Source of the DNA: Paracoccaceae bacterium
Lineage (GTDB): Bacteria > Pseudomonadota > Alphaproteobacteria > Rhodobacterales > Rhodobacteraceae
NCBI GenBank assembly: GCA_006226775.1
Contig: SBGD01000016.1
Location: 1 to 38,443, forward strand
DNA: 38,443 nt
Direction of reading: 5' to 3'
This document shows, piece after piece, positions 7,705-16,299 of the stretch. Below the pieces are notes generated by a model that had not been told where the DNA came from, did no database searches, and was given only the letters and a program-made list of their open reading frames with translations. Numbering within the stretch: position 1 is the first letter of the stretch; every line of letters begins with the position of its first letter. The position numbers and the translations under genes were made by a program.

Positions 7705-7729
7705 GCCCCGCGGCCAGGCGCTGCGGGGC
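7705..7729 (+). terminator. Intercistronic hairpin between dctP and dctQ
   Basis: GCCCCGC (7705-7711) pairs with GCGGGGC (7723-7729) over an 11-nt loop. There is no T-run, so it is more likely an attenuator or mRNA-stabilising stem than a full terminator. Confidence 0.5.
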
Positions 7730-7751
7730 GCTATCCTTGAAAGGAGGGGTG

Positions 7752-8384
7752 ATGGCAGGTGCCTCCCTCGTGCTTACCGACGACAGCCGTCTCAGCCGGC
7801 TGGACCGCGGGCTATACCGGCTGGAGAAAGTGCTGGCGCTGGTCTCGGGGCTGGCGGTGTTTTCGCTGATGGTGCTGGCGGTGATCTCGGTCGGGGGGCG
7901 GAACTTCTTCAACCAGCCCCTGCCCGGTTACGTCGACTGGATCGAGACCGCCATGCCGCTGATCGCCTTCATGGGCATCTCCTACACCCAGCGCGACGGC
8001 GGGCACATCCGCATGGACATGGTGGTCGGCGCCCTGCGGGGCCGCGCGCTCTATGCCGCCGAGATCGTGACGACGCTCGCGGTGCTTGTGCTGATGGTGC
8101 TGCTGGTCTGGGGCACCTGGGCGCATTTCGCGCGCAGCTTCGATTTTGCCGCCCCGCTGTGGAGCCGCGACAGCACCATGGACATCGCCCTGCCGATCTG
8201 GCCCGCGAAACTGCTGGCGCCTCTGGCGTTTTTCGTGCTCTGCCTGCGGCTCTTGCTGCAACTCTGGGCCTTTGGCCGCGCCTTCATTCGCAACGACCCG
8301 CAACCGGTCGCCGTACCACTGGGGCAGAGCGCCGCCGAACAGGCCGCCCGCGAGGCCGAGCATCTTTCCGGCCATGACAGTTGA
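7752..8384 (+). CDS. dctQ: TRAP transporter small permease subunit (DctQ family)
   Basis: 210-residue inner-membrane protein with four expected transmembrane helices, around residues 28-50, 62-80, 100-122 and 150-172. The conserved DctQ stretch YVDWIETAMPLIAFMGISY and the QRDGGHIRMD motif are present. The start is set at 7752 because AAGGAGG lies at 7741-7747; an in-frame ATG at 7737 is upstream of that site. It works with DctM in sodium-coupled uptake. A 216-bp gap containing a large inverted repeat separates it from dctM, unlike the tight spacing usual in TRAP operons. Confidence 0.9.
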   Translation: MAGASLVLTDDSRLSRLDRGLYRLEKVLALVSGLAVFSLMVLAVISVGGRNFFNQPLPGYVDWIETAMPLIAFMGISYTQRDGGHIRMDMVVGALRGRALYAAEIVTTLAVLVLMVLLVWGTWAHFARSFDFAAPLWSRDSTMDIALPIWPAKLLAPLAFFVLCLRLLLQLWAFGRAFIRNDPQPVAVPLGQSAAEQAAREAEHLSGHDS

Positions 8385-8437
8385 GCGAGTTTTCCCTCCT
8401 GGAACTCCGGGCGCTCCATTGGCCAGGCGGACCAACC

Positions 8438-8581
8438 GGCGCGGATGCGCCATGCCCGACCTCCCCCCCGGGAGGGCATTCGTTGATCCACCGGCAACGC
8501 GTACGGCATTGATGCTTGGCAGAGTGACGGTCGCACCAGGCAAAACCGCCCTCCCGAGGTCGGGCATGGCGCATCCGCGCC
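8438..8581. repeat. 144-bp element with perfect 26-bp terminal inverted repeats between dctQ and dctM
   Basis: A 26-bp left arm (8438-8463, beginning GGCGCGGATGCGCC) is perfectly complementary to the right arm 8556-8581 (ending GGCGCATCCGCGCC). Inside, GGGAGGGC (8470-8477) pairs with GCCCTCCC (8548-8555), leaving a C-rich bulge in the left arm. The loop is about 70 nt. It could be a MITE-like insertion or an RNA hairpin setting dctQ/dctM stoichiometry. No target-site duplication is obvious. Confidence 0.85.
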
Positions 8582-8600
8582 TCCAAAAGGGACACCCCGC

Positions 8601-10001
8601 ATGACATCCATCGAAATCGGCCTGAGCGTCACCGCCGGCCTGCTGGTCCTTGTCGTCCTGGGGATGCGGGTGGCCTTTGCCGCTGGCTTGGCGGGGCTGG
8701 TCGGGCTGATCTGGATCTTCTGGTCCAAGAAGCAATACGGGCTCGACGATTTCGGCTGGGCGCTTGGCGTCGCGGTCAAGACCGCGGGCCAGGTGCCGCA
8801 TTCCAAGGTCTCCTCGCAGGCGCTGTCGCTGATCCCGACCTTCATCCTGATCGGCTATCTGGCCTATTACGCGGGGCTCACCAAGGCGCTGTTCGAGGCC
8901 GCCAAGCGCTGGCTCGCCTGGGTGCCCGGGGGGCTGGCGGTCTCGACGGTCTTTGCCACCGCGGGCTTTGCCGCGGTCTCCGGCGCTTCGGTCGCGACCT
9001 CGGCGGTCTTCGCCCGCATCGCCATCCCCGAGATGCTGGCCATCGGCTATGACAAGCGCTTTGCCGCGGGCGTCGTGGCGGCGGGCGGCACGCTGGCCTC
9101 GCTGATCCCGCCCTCGGCGATCCTGGTGATCTATGCCATCATCGTCGAGCAGGACGTGGGCAAGCTACTTTTGGCAGGGTTCATCCCCGGCGCCTTCTCG
9201 GCGGTGATCTACGGGCTTCTGATCATCATTCTGGCGCTGACCATCAAGGATTTCGGCCCGCCGGTCCGCGGATTCACCTGGCGCCAGCGCTTTGCTTCCT
9301 TGCCCCCTGCCCTGCCGATCCTGTTTGTCGTCGTGACCATCATCTTCTTCGTCTACAACCCCTTCGGCGGCGACGCCTGGGGCACGCCCACCGAAGGCGG
9401 CGCGATCGGCGCCTTCGTGGTCTTCCTGATGGCGCTGTACCGCGGCATGCGCTGGGCCGAGTTGAAGGATGCGCTGCTGGAAACCGCCAAGCTCAGCGTG
9501 ATGATCTTCACCATCATCTGGGGCGTGCTGATCTATGTCCGCTTCCTTGGCTTTGCCGATCTGCCGGGCGCCTTTGCCGACTGGATCACCTCACTCACCT
9601 ATCCGCCGATGCTGATCCTCGTGTGCATCCTCCTGGCCTACGCGGTGCTGGGCATGTTCATGGATGCCATCGGCATGCTGCTTCTGACCCTGCCGGTGGT
9701 CTATCCGGCGGTCATGGCGCTGAACGGTGGCGAGGCGGTGTCGGCGGCCGACTCGACCTTCGGCATGTCCGGCCCGATGTGCGCCATCTGGTTCGGCATC
9801 CTGGTGGTCAAGATGGCCGAGTTCTGCCTGATCACCCCGCCCATCGGCCTCAATTGCTTCGTGGTGGCAGGGGTGCGCGATGACCTGACGGTGCAGGATG
9901 TCTTCAAGGGCGTGACCCCCTTCTTCATCGCCGATGCGATCACCATCGGGCTGCTGGTGGCCTTTCCGATCATCGTGCTCTGGCTGCCCGGCCAGGCCTG
10001 A
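8601..10001 (+). CDS. dctM: TRAP transporter large permease subunit (DctM family)
   Basis: 466-residue polytopic membrane protein, about 12 transmembrane segments, forming the transport channel of the TRAP system. Family features include GASVATSAVFARIAIPEM, GGTLASLIPPSAILVIYAI and the C-terminal ITPPIGLNCFVVAG motif. It lies downstream of dctP and dctQ and is probably co-transcribed despite the inverted-repeat element. Its 3' end overlaps the convergent LysR gene by 32 bp. Confidence 0.93.
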   Translation: MTSIEIGLSVTAGLLVLVVLGMRVAFAAGLAGLVGLIWIFWSKKQYGLDDFGWALGVAVKTAGQVPHSKVSSQALSLIPTFILIGYLAYYAGLTKALFEAAKRWLAWVPGGLAVSTVFATAGFAAVSGASVATSAVFARIAIPEMLAIGYDKRFAAGVVAAGGTLASLIPPSAILVIYAIIVEQDVGKLLLAGFIPGAFSAVIYGLLIIILALTIKDFGPPVRGFTWRQRFASLPPALPILFVVVTIIFFVYNPFGGDAWGTPTEGGAIGAFVVFLMALYRGMRWAELKDALLETAKLSVMIFTIIWGVLIYVRFLGFADLPGAFADWITSLTYPPMLILVCILLAYAVLGMFMDAIGMLLLTLPVVYPAVMALNGGEAVSAADSTFGMSGPMCAIWFGILVVKMAEFCLITPPIGLNCFVVAGVRDDLTVQDVFKGVTPFFIADAITIGLLVAFPIIVLWLPGQA

Positions 10002-10887
10002 GCCCCGCCCCCTGCCCCGCCAGCCAGTCGCAGAGCAACAGCGACTGCGGCGAGGCATCGGGGCTGACCTTGATGTAGAAATCCAGCGGCGAGGGCAGCA
10101 CCGCGTCCATGAGCGGCACCAGCCGCCCGGCGCGCTCGAGCCCCTCGGTCAGCCCCTCCCAGCCCAGCACCGCGCCCATGTCGTCCTCGGCGGCCTGCAG
10201 GGCGATGACGTAGTTGTTGACCCTTGGCCCCGCCCCCACCGGCCCGTCATGGCCCAGCGCCCGGCACCAGTCGCGCCAGGAGGTCCAGCCGGTCTCGGCC
10301 CGGTCGACATGGATCAGCGGCAGATCGGCGAAATCCGCCAGCGCGCTGACCGGATGCGCCTCGGCAAAGCGCGGACTGGCCAGCGCCTTGATGCAATCGT
10401 GCATGAGCAAGCGGCAATCGCCGCTGTCGCGGGCCATGTCGCCGTAGTGGATGGTCAGGTCGTTGTCGTCGGTCCCCTGCCCCAGGTCGGTGACATTCTG
10501 CGCCACGGTGATCTGCGGATAGGCCCGCCAGAAGGCCCCCAGCCGCGGCGTGAGCCAGAGCGAGGAGACCGCCGTCGACGACCGGATCGTCACCGAGGGC
10601 CGATGCCTGCGAGCGCGCAACTGGTCCACCGCGCCGGCCATCTCCTCGAAGCCGCGTTGCAGCGCCACCAAGAGGTAAGCGCCGGTCTCGGTCAGGCTGA
10701 CGCCGCGGTGATGGCGGCGAAAAAGCTGCTGGCCCAATTCACGCTCCAGCGCCTTGACCTGGTGGCTGACGGCGGCGGGGGTGACGTTCAACTCCTGCGC
10801 GGCGGCCTTGAAACTGTCGTTGCGCGCCGCGGCCTCGAAACTGGCGAGCGCGGTCAGGGGCGGCAGGTCATAGGGGCGCTTTGACAT
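9970..10887 (-). CDS. LysR-family transcriptional regulator (GcvA-like)
   Basis: 305-residue LTTR. The N-terminal winged helix-turn-helix spans about residues 10-68 (LTALASFEAAARNDSFKAAAQEL, then VTPAAVSHQVKALERELG), followed by the linker helix and a periplasmic-binding-like co-inducer domain from about residue 95. The sequence pattern is of the GcvA/AmpR-like group. It is divergent from the MttB-family gene, with an LTTR-type inverted repeat between them, and convergent with dctM, overlapping its last 32 bp. It probably controls mttB and perhaps the transporter. Confidence 0.92.
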   Translation of the reverse strand: MSKRPYDLPPLTALASFEAAARNDSFKAAAQELNVTPAAVSHQVKALERELGQQLFRRHHRGVSLTETGAYLLVALQRGFEEMAGAVDQLRARRHRPSVTIRSSTAVSSLWLTPRLGAFWRAYPQITVAQNVTDLGQGTDDNDLTIHYGDMARDSGDCRLLMHDCIKALASPRFAEAHPVSALADFADLPLIHVDRAETGWTSWRDWCRALGHDGPVGAGPRVNNYVIALQAAEDDMGAVLGWEGLTEGLERAGRLVPLMDAVLPSPLDFYIKVSPDASPQSLLLCDWLAGQGAGLRPGRAARAR

Positions 10888-10935
10888 TATGCTGACTTGA
10901 CCAGGGGATGCGACGGACGCGCTCTGGCAGGGCTC

Positions 10936-10958
10936 ATGGCTTATCTGACCTAAGCCAT
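10936..10958. promoter_or_regulatory. LTTR-type operator between lysR and mttB
   Basis: ATGGCTTA (10936-10943) and TAAGCCAT (10951-10958) form a perfect 8-bp inverted repeat with a 7-bp spacer, containing the T-N11-A motif of LysR-type regulators. It lies 49 bp from the lysR start and 76 bp from the mttB start. Confidence 0.65.
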
Positions 10959-11033
10959 AGCCGAGAATTATTGCAATTGCCAGCTTTTCCGGGCGGGCGG
11001 AAGATACCTCACCCCCCTGCCCCGAGGTCTGTC

Positions 11034-12617
11034 ATGAACATGCTGCCGCCTGCCACAGAACCCGCCGTCAAACCCGCCCGCAGAAGCCGCCGCAAGGCCC
11101 GGCCCGAACGCTCGGGCACCCCCGGCCAGAACCCGCATCTCGAGGTGCCCTTCATCCGCCGCGGCATCCCGACCTACGATCTTCTGACCGAGGACAACCT
11201 CGTGAAGATCGAGGGCGCGACCGACCGCATCCTCGCCGAGATCGGCATCGAGTTCCGCGAAGACCCCGAAACCGTCGAATTGTTCCGTAAGGCCGGTGGC
11301 ACGGTGACCGAGAAGGCCCCCGATACCTGGACCATCCGCTTCGAGCCGGGGCTGATCGGCGAACTGCTGAAAACCGCCCCTGCCCGCTTCACCCAGCACG
11401 CTCGCAATCCCGCCAACAACGTGGAGATCGGCGGCGATGCGGTGGTGCTGGCGCCCGCCTATGGTTCGCCCTTCGTGATGGACCTCGACCAGGGCCGCCG
11501 CTACGGCACGCTCGAGGATTTCCGCAACTTCATCAAGCTGGGCCAGTCCTCGCCCTGGCTGCACCACTCCGGCGGCACCATCTGCGAGCCGACGGACATC
11601 CCCGTGAACAAGCGCCACCTCGACATGGTCTACAGCCACATCCGCTATTCCGACCGCGCCTTCCTCGGCTCGATCACCCACCCTGAGCGTGCGGCGGATT
11701 CGATCGAGATGTGCCGCATCCTCTTCGGCGCGGAGTTCGTCGATGCGCATTGCGTCGTCATGGCCAATTTCAACACCACCTCGCCGCTGGTTCTGGACGG
11801 GATCACCACCCGCGGCATCCGCACCTATGCCGCGGCCAACCAGGGCGCGATCATCGTCCCCTTCCTGCTGGGCGGCGCGGTGTCGCCGCTGACCATGGCC
11901 GGTGCCATCGCGCAATGCATGGCGGAATCGCTGGTCGGCTGCGCGTTGACCCAATTGGTGCGCCCCGGCGCGCCGGCGGTTCTGGGCGGGTTCCTGTCGT
12001 CGATGTCGCTGCGCTCCGGCTCGCCCACCTTCGGCACGCCCGAACCTGCGCTGGGCTCGCTGGTCATGGGGCAACTGGCACGGCGGCTGAACCTGCCGCT
12101 GCGCGCCGCCGGCAATTTCAGCACCTCCAAGCGGCCCGACGGACAGGCCATGCAGCAGGCCATGATGTCGATGATGTCCGCGGTGCAGGGCGGGGCGAAC
12201 TACATCCTGCATTCCGCCGGGTTCCTCGACGGTTTGCTCAGCATGTCCTACGAGAAATTCGTGATGGATTGCGACATGTGCGGGGCATTGCACGCCTATC
12301 TGCGCGGGCTGGAGGTCACCGACGAGACGCTCGGCCTGGACGCGCTGGCGCAGAACGGCCCGGGCGAGCATCTCTTCGGCACCGATCACACGCTGCGCCA
12401 CTACCAGACCGCCTATTGGGACAGCGGGCTGAACGACGACCAGCCCTGGGAGACCTGGGACGAGCAAGGTGCTGTGGACTACGCCGCCCGGGCAAACCTG
12501 CGCTGGAAGGAGATCCTGCAAGGCTACGTGCCGCCGCCGCTGGACATGGACACCGACATGGCGCTGCAGGACTTCGTCGCGCGCAGGAAGGCGTCGATGG
12601 CGGATGCCTGGTATTGA
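11034..12617 (+). CDS. MttB-superfamily corrinoid methyltransferase, non-pyrrolysine type
   Basis: 527-residue member of the trimethylamine methyltransferase (MttB) superfamily, a TIM-barrel enzyme that moves a methyl group from a quaternary or tertiary amine to a corrinoid protein. The frame is continuous without an internal TAG, so it is the non-pyrrolysine type (as in the glycine betaine methyltransferase MtgB). The N-terminal 35 residues are basic and low-complexity, outside the core. The ATG at 11034 is preceded by GAGGT; an open frame further upstream crosses the LTTR operator. No corrinoid protein (MtbC-like) or second-step methyltransferase is encoded in the window, so partners must lie elsewhere. 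The neighbouring LysR regulator and TRAP transporter suggest uptake and demethylation of a methylated amine (inference). Confidence 0.88.
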   Translation: MNMLPPATEPAVKPARRSRRKARPERSGTPGQNPHLEVPFIRRGIPTYDLLTEDNLVKIEGATDRILAEIGIEFREDPETVELFRKAGGTVTEKAPDTWTIRFEPGLIGELLKTAPARFTQHARNPANNVEIGGDAVVLAPAYGSPFVMDLDQGRRYGTLEDFRNFIKLGQSSPWLHHSGGTICEPTDIPVNKRHLDMVYSHIRYSDRAFLGSITHPERAADSIEMCRILFGAEFVDAHCVVMANFNTTSPLVLDGITTRGIRTYAAANQGAIIVPFLLGGAVSPLTMAGAIAQCMAESLVGCALTQLVRPGAPAVLGGFLSSMSLRSGSPTFGTPEPALGSLVMGQLARRLNLPLRAAGNFSTSKRPDGQAMQQAMMSMMSAVQGGANYILHSAGFLDGLLSMSYEKFVMDCDMCGALHAYLRGLEVTDETLGLDALAQNGPGEHLFGTDHTLRHYQTAYWDSGLNDDQPWETWDEQGAVDYAARANLRWKEILQGYVPPPLDMDTDMALQDFVARRKASMADAWY

Positions 12618-12742
12618 GCGGGCGAATTGCGGTTTCGTTTTTTTGGCGGGCCAGCGCTGATCGGTCTTCTCGATTGTAAGCCGGGCAGGGGCTTCGGACC
12701 TGATCCATCGCTTCGTCGGGTGTCTCAATGTTCGGCGCGCGA

Positions 12743-12798
12743 TTATGACCGCGGTCATAAACCCCCATGTCACCCGCTTGGATATGACCGCGGTCATA
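12743..12798. other. parS: Candidate parS centromere: two identical palindromes
   Basis: The 16-bp perfect palindrome TATGACCGCGGTCATA occurs at 12744-12759 (18 bp counting flanking T/A) and again at 12783-12798. The centres are 39 bp apart; the second copy overlaps the 3' end of repC. repABC plasmids carry palindromic parS sites of about this length, bound by RepB, near or within the operon. Confidence 0.75.
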
Positions 12799-13900
12799 CT
12801 GCGCAGCACGCCGGTGCCCGTACCGTTCCGGCGGCCACCGCATTGCCCTTCCGATACTCCGAGATCATCTGTTTGACATAGCCCGCCGGGTTGGAAATCC
12901 TGTTCATGCGCCCGGCAATGTAATCCGCGACCCGCACCGCCTTGGCCAGCCCGAAGGTTGAGACCACGGTTTCCTTCATTCCCTGTCCAAGTCCCAGGAA
13001 TCCAAGAAATTCAAACAAAGCCCCGGCCATCGCATGAACTGACTTGGGGGTTTCCGGGTAATACTCCGGCAGGCTCTTGCAACGCGCCCAGGCCTGTCGC
13101 GGATCGGCCTCACCGGGCGCTTCCCTTGTAATTTCTTTTCTTGGGGACTCTATGTGCCGGACACTCCGGCTGTCATCGGCGGACATTTTCGCGGCATCAG
13201 GCACAGCCCCGGCGGCGTCCTGTCCCGGCAGATCCGGCGACACCGGGGCATCTTCCCCGGCCAGCCCCTCGACCTCGCATGCGATCCGGCCCAACTCCTC
13301 CAGCGTCAGAGTGCGCCGGCGGATCAGATTGCGATAGCGCGCCAGCTGCTGGCCGAGCGCGTCGGGAATCTTGCCCAGGTCCTCGAGCGCCCGGCGTTTG
13401 ACCGCGGACAGGCAGGCGCTGATCCGGCTGCGCAGGGCGCGTGTCCGGGCCTGCGCGTCGCGATGGTCTTGCAGGGCCACTTGCAACGCATGAACCCGGG
13501 AAAACAGCGGCGCGAGGTCGATGCCGTAAGCGTCGATGACCCGGCCCTTGCCGTCGCGCACCGGGAACCGCCGGCCATTGCCCGAGAGCTTGCGGGTCAC
13601 GAACCCCAGCTCTTCCAGCCGCGCCTCGCCGCGCCGGAAGCGCCGTTCGTCCATGCAATTGGCGCGCTCGAGGATGCCCGAGACCTGGGCGTAGGAGACC
13701 AGCATCTGGCGCGGGTCCAGCCGGCCCTTGGGCAAGACGCTCAGATGCGCGGCCAGGATCGAGATCTCGCGTTCGCGGATGCCGGTCAGCGGCGCGCTGT
13801 CCTTGACCAGTTGCAGCACGGCCCAACGGTCCAGCAGGCCGGCGGCGGGCATGGCGTCGCCCGGCCCCCGCGTTGCCTGCGCGGTGGTTTGTGTCGTCAT
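12794..13900 (-). CDS. repC: RepC replication initiator of a repABC replicon
   Basis: 368-residue RepC. The N-terminal domain (about 20-180) holds the winged-helix part with LLDRWAVLQLVKDSAPLTGIREREISILAAHL-type sequence and the PVRDGKGRVIDAYGIDLAPL motif. The C-terminal domain (about 275-360) contains PKSVHAMAGALFEFLG and MNRISNPAGYVKQMI. RepC initiates replication at an origin usually located within its own gene, and its level sets copy number. The middle of the gene (codons about 230-270) is more AT-rich than its flanks. No strong Shine-Dalgarno precedes the ATG; a two-codon ATG-TGA lies immediately upstream, and the antisense RNA region is in the leader, so translation is probably controlled. 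Confidence 0.93.
   Translation of the reverse strand: MTTQTTAQATRGPGDAMPAAGLLDRWAVLQLVKDSAPLTGIREREISILAAHLSVLPKGRLDPRQMLVSYAQVSGILERANCMDERRFRRGEARLEELGFVTRKLSGNGRRFPVRDGKGRVIDAYGIDLAPLFSRVHALQVALQDHRDAQARTRALRSRISACLSAVKRRALEDLGKIPDALGQQLARYRNLIRRRTLTLEELGRIACEVEGLAGEDAPVSPDLPGQDAAGAVPDAAKMSADDSRSVRHIESPRKEITREAPGEADPRQAWARCKSLPEYYPETPKSVHAMAGALFEFLGFLGLGQGMKETVVSTFGLAKAVRVADYIAGRMNRISNPAGYVKQMISEYRKGNAVAAGTVRAPACCAV
13110..13160. other. AT-richer segment inside repC, candidate oriV
   Basis: Around 13128-13152 the sequence drops to runs such as TTGTAATTTCTTTTCTTGG within otherwise GC-rich repC. In studied repABC plasmids the replication origin lies in a central AT-rich part of repC. The assignment rests on that analogy and base composition only. 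Confidence 0.35.
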
Positions 13901-13946
13901 TTCACATGTCAGACGGCAAAACTTGCCCGTTCACCGAAGATCGATG

Positions 13947-14031
13947 TTGAAAGTGATTCGCTGGCGGGGTATCAAGTAGGTGCTTAATCGACTTGAGAAC
14001 CCTTCAGAACTCCGGTTTTGGGGGGTTTTCT
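13947..14031 (+). ncRNA. Antisense (counter-transcribed) RNA between repB and repC
   Basis: On the strand opposite repABC, TTGAAA (13947-13952) and TATCAA (13970-13975) form a promoter with 17-bp spacing. A transcript starting near 13982 would be about 50 nt. It ends in a stem formed by GAGAACCC (13995-14002) and GGGTTTTC (14023-14030). repABC systems encode such a ctRNA between repB and repC that represses repC and acts in incompatibility. The location, orientation and terminator fit. Confidence 0.65.
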
Positions 14032-14116
14032 TATGCCTGTTGTCTGCTCCCTCGACTCTGGTTGAAATTGGCGGCCTTGCGCGGGGTTTTTCCGTCTTCA
14101 GGCCGCGGGTGATGCC

Positions 14117-15046
14117 TCATTTCGCTTGCTTTTCGTAGTCGTCCAGCAGGTCCTGTAGCCGGTCCTGCAGGTAGTCGAGAAACCCCTCCGGCGCGGTCGT
14201 CGTCCGGATCACCAGTTGCTTGCCGCGCCGCGTTGCCGTCACCGGGCCCTCGGCGGGCGGGGAGGGGGCGCGCTTGGGGCGCGTCACGGGGGTCGTGCCT
14301 TCCAGCCTGCCCAGCAGCGCGTCGAAGCGCGCGGAACTGTCGCCCGGCGTGTCGGGCATCTGCGCCAGGGCCTCTTGCGGGCCAAGGGTGCTGACCAGTT
14401 TCTGCAGGCGCTCCCATTTGCGCCGACCGGTGCCGCGCGCCGGGCCGATCGCGAGCACGAGGTCCTCGCCGATGCCGGAATAGATCGACTTCATGCGCGA
14501 GATCATGCTCTGGTCGACGCCGAGGAACTTCTCGACCTGGACCTGGGTGAACCCGGCCTCGAGCGCGGTGACGATGGTGCGGGCGCGTTCGATGAACGAG
14601 GTCTCGAGCCGGGCGTTGTTCTCGACCCCCTGGGCGACAAAGGCGTCCTCGTCGCTCATCCGGCGAACGAAGGCCTGGATGGTGTCGCGCCCGAGGTCGC
14701 GGGTGGCCTGAAGCCTCCGCCGCCCGGTGACGATCTCGAAGCGGTCGCTGTCGGGCTTGGGGCGCACCAGGATCGGGATCTGCTGGCCCTCGGAGGCCAG
14801 GCTGGCCTTGAGATCCTCGAGCCCCTCGGTCACGTCGATCCGGTCGAGAATGGGCGAGGGGTCGATCAGGTCGACCGGCAGGTTGCGATACATCCGCTCT
14901 TCCGCGGCGGCGGATTTGGCGGCGTTTTCCAGGCTGGCCGCCCCCTTGGCGAACATCGGCGCGCGGCGCATCGGCTTGGGCGTGGCGGCGGTCTCGGTGC
15001 CGGGCTTGGGCGGATCGGGAAACACCGGGCGTGATTTGCGCGCCAT
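14117..15046 (-). CDS. repB: RepB plasmid partitioning protein (ParB family)
   Basis: 309-residue ParB-family DNA-binding protein. The ParB/Srx N-terminal domain lies at about residues 55-150 (LIDPSPILDRIDVTEGLEDLKASL, then PILVRPK and TGRRRLQATRDLG), with the helix-turn-helix at about 160-195 (FTQVQVEKFLGVDQSMISRM). It binds parS and stimulates RepA. Its ATG overlaps the repA stop by one base (TGATG), showing translational coupling. Confidence 0.95.
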   Translation of the reverse strand: MARKSRPVFPDPPKPGTETAATPKPMRRAPMFAKGAASLENAAKSAAAEERMYRNLPVDLIDPSPILDRIDVTEGLEDLKASLASEGQQIPILVRPKPDSDRFEIVTGRRRLQATRDLGRDTIQAFVRRMSDEDAFVAQGVENNARLETSFIERARTIVTALEAGFTQVQVEKFLGVDQSMISRMKSIYSGIGEDLVLAIGPARGTGRRKWERLQKLVSTLGPQEALAQMPDTPGDSSARFDALLGRLEGTTPVTRPKRAPSPPAEGPVTATRRGKQLVIRTTTAPEGFLDYLQDRLQDLLDDYEKQAK

Positions 15047-16269
15047 CAGTCAGCCTCCCTTTGAAACGGCTCGCGCCCCCAGGCGCGCATGATCTCGGCG
15101 TCGACCTCGTCGGCAATGCCGGAAAGCGACTCGAAGATGCGATCATAGGTGCGCCGGTGGAAACTGGAGGGCGGAAGCTCCAGCAGCGGGTTCATGGTAT
15201 TGCCGGCGTCGGCCACCGCGGTGGAGCTGACGAAATCATGGCTCAGCATCGAGCCGCTGAGATGCGAGCGCAGGAAGGACGACAGCTGCAATTGCGCCGG
15301 GTCCGAGGCCGAGTAGCGCGTCAGCACGAAGCGGATGAAATCGTAGCGCTTGTCCTGATGCTGTTCGACCACCTGCATGGTGCTGGCCGCCAGCTCGAGG
15401 AACTTGGCAAGCGAGACCACGTCGAGCATTCCCGCCGACAGCGGGATCAGCATTCCTGTTGCCGCGTAAACTGCTGAAATGACGGCGAAACTCATGTGCG
15501 GCGGGGTGTCGAAGATCACCAGGTCATAAGTGTCGTCGACCATTTCCAGCGCGTCCGATATCCGCCGGTGAAAGGGCGTGCCTTCCGATCCGCTGCGGAA
15601 ATTGGCCGAGGTCTCGAACTCGAATTCGGTCATCGACATCGAGCCGGGCACAATGTCGATATTCGGCACATAGGTGGCCTGGATCGCCTGGGTGATCGGG
15701 ATCGGGCCTTCGCCGCTGTCGGCATCCGAATAGCGCAGCACGTCATAGATTGAAGGCAGCCCCTCGACATCGGCCTGGATGTCGAACATGTCGGAAAAAC
15801 TGGCCTGCGGGTCGAGGTCGATGGCAAGGATCTTGTAGCCGCTCAGCGCCAGGAACTGCGCCAGGTTGACCGAGAGCGAGGTCTTGGACACGCCGCCCTT
15901 GAGGTTGTAGACCACCAGCCGCGCCTGCGGATCGCCGGGCAGGCGCCGGGGATAGCGGCTGTCCTCCAGCTTGCCGGCCTTGCGCAGCACCTCGAGGATC
16001 TGGTTGATTTCCTCGGCCGAGAAATACTTGCGGTTGCCGGGCTCGACCGTGCCCTCGGGCATCCCGTCAAGCGTGTTGAGATACTGCCGCAGGGAGTTGT
16101 ACTTGACCCGCAGCGCATGCGAGACTTCGCGCACCGAGAACAGGCGAAGCGGGGTGTCCGACTTGCGGCTTTCGGGCGCGTGCAGAAGTGCCCGCTGCTG
16201 TGCCAATGCGGTGTCGATGATTTCGCTGAAATTCATCAGCTGCTCGGATGCCAAAAGTCCTGCCGCCAT
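15046..16269 (-). CDS. repA: RepA plasmid partitioning ATPase (ParA family)
   Basis: 407-residue ParA-type ATPase. A deviant Walker A, KGGVSKT, is at residues 124-130, followed by DLDPQASFS and the Walker B-like DLVIFDTPPHMSF. The N-terminal 110 residues hold a MerR-like helix-turn-helix (FSVREVSHALRVKYNSLRQYL) used for operator binding. RepA partitions the replicon and represses the operon. The first ATG (16269) has GAGG very close to it; a second ATG at codon 12 (MNFSEI) is an alternative start. It is first in repA-repB-repC and is preceded by a palindromic operator. Confidence 0.95.
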   Translation of the reverse strand: MAAGLLASEQLMNFSEIIDTALAQQRALLHAPESRKSDTPLRLFSVREVSHALRVKYNSLRQYLNTLDGMPEGTVEPGNRKYFSAEEINQILEVLRKAGKLEDSRYPRRLPGDPQARLVVYNLKGGVSKTSLSVNLAQFLALSGYKILAIDLDPQASFSDMFDIQADVEGLPSIYDVLRYSDADSGEGPIPITQAIQATYVPNIDIVPGSMSMTEFEFETSANFRSGSEGTPFHRRISDALEMVDDTYDLVIFDTPPHMSFAVISAVYAATGMLIPLSAGMLDVVSLAKFLELAASTMQVVEQHQDKRYDFIRFVLTRYSASDPAQLQLSSFLRSHLSGSMLSHDFVSSTAVADAGNTMNPLLELPPSSFHRRTYDRIFESLSGIADEVDAEIMRAWGREPFQREAD

Positions 16270-16299
16270 CGCCTCTGCTCTTATCTTGCTTTTTTCCTG

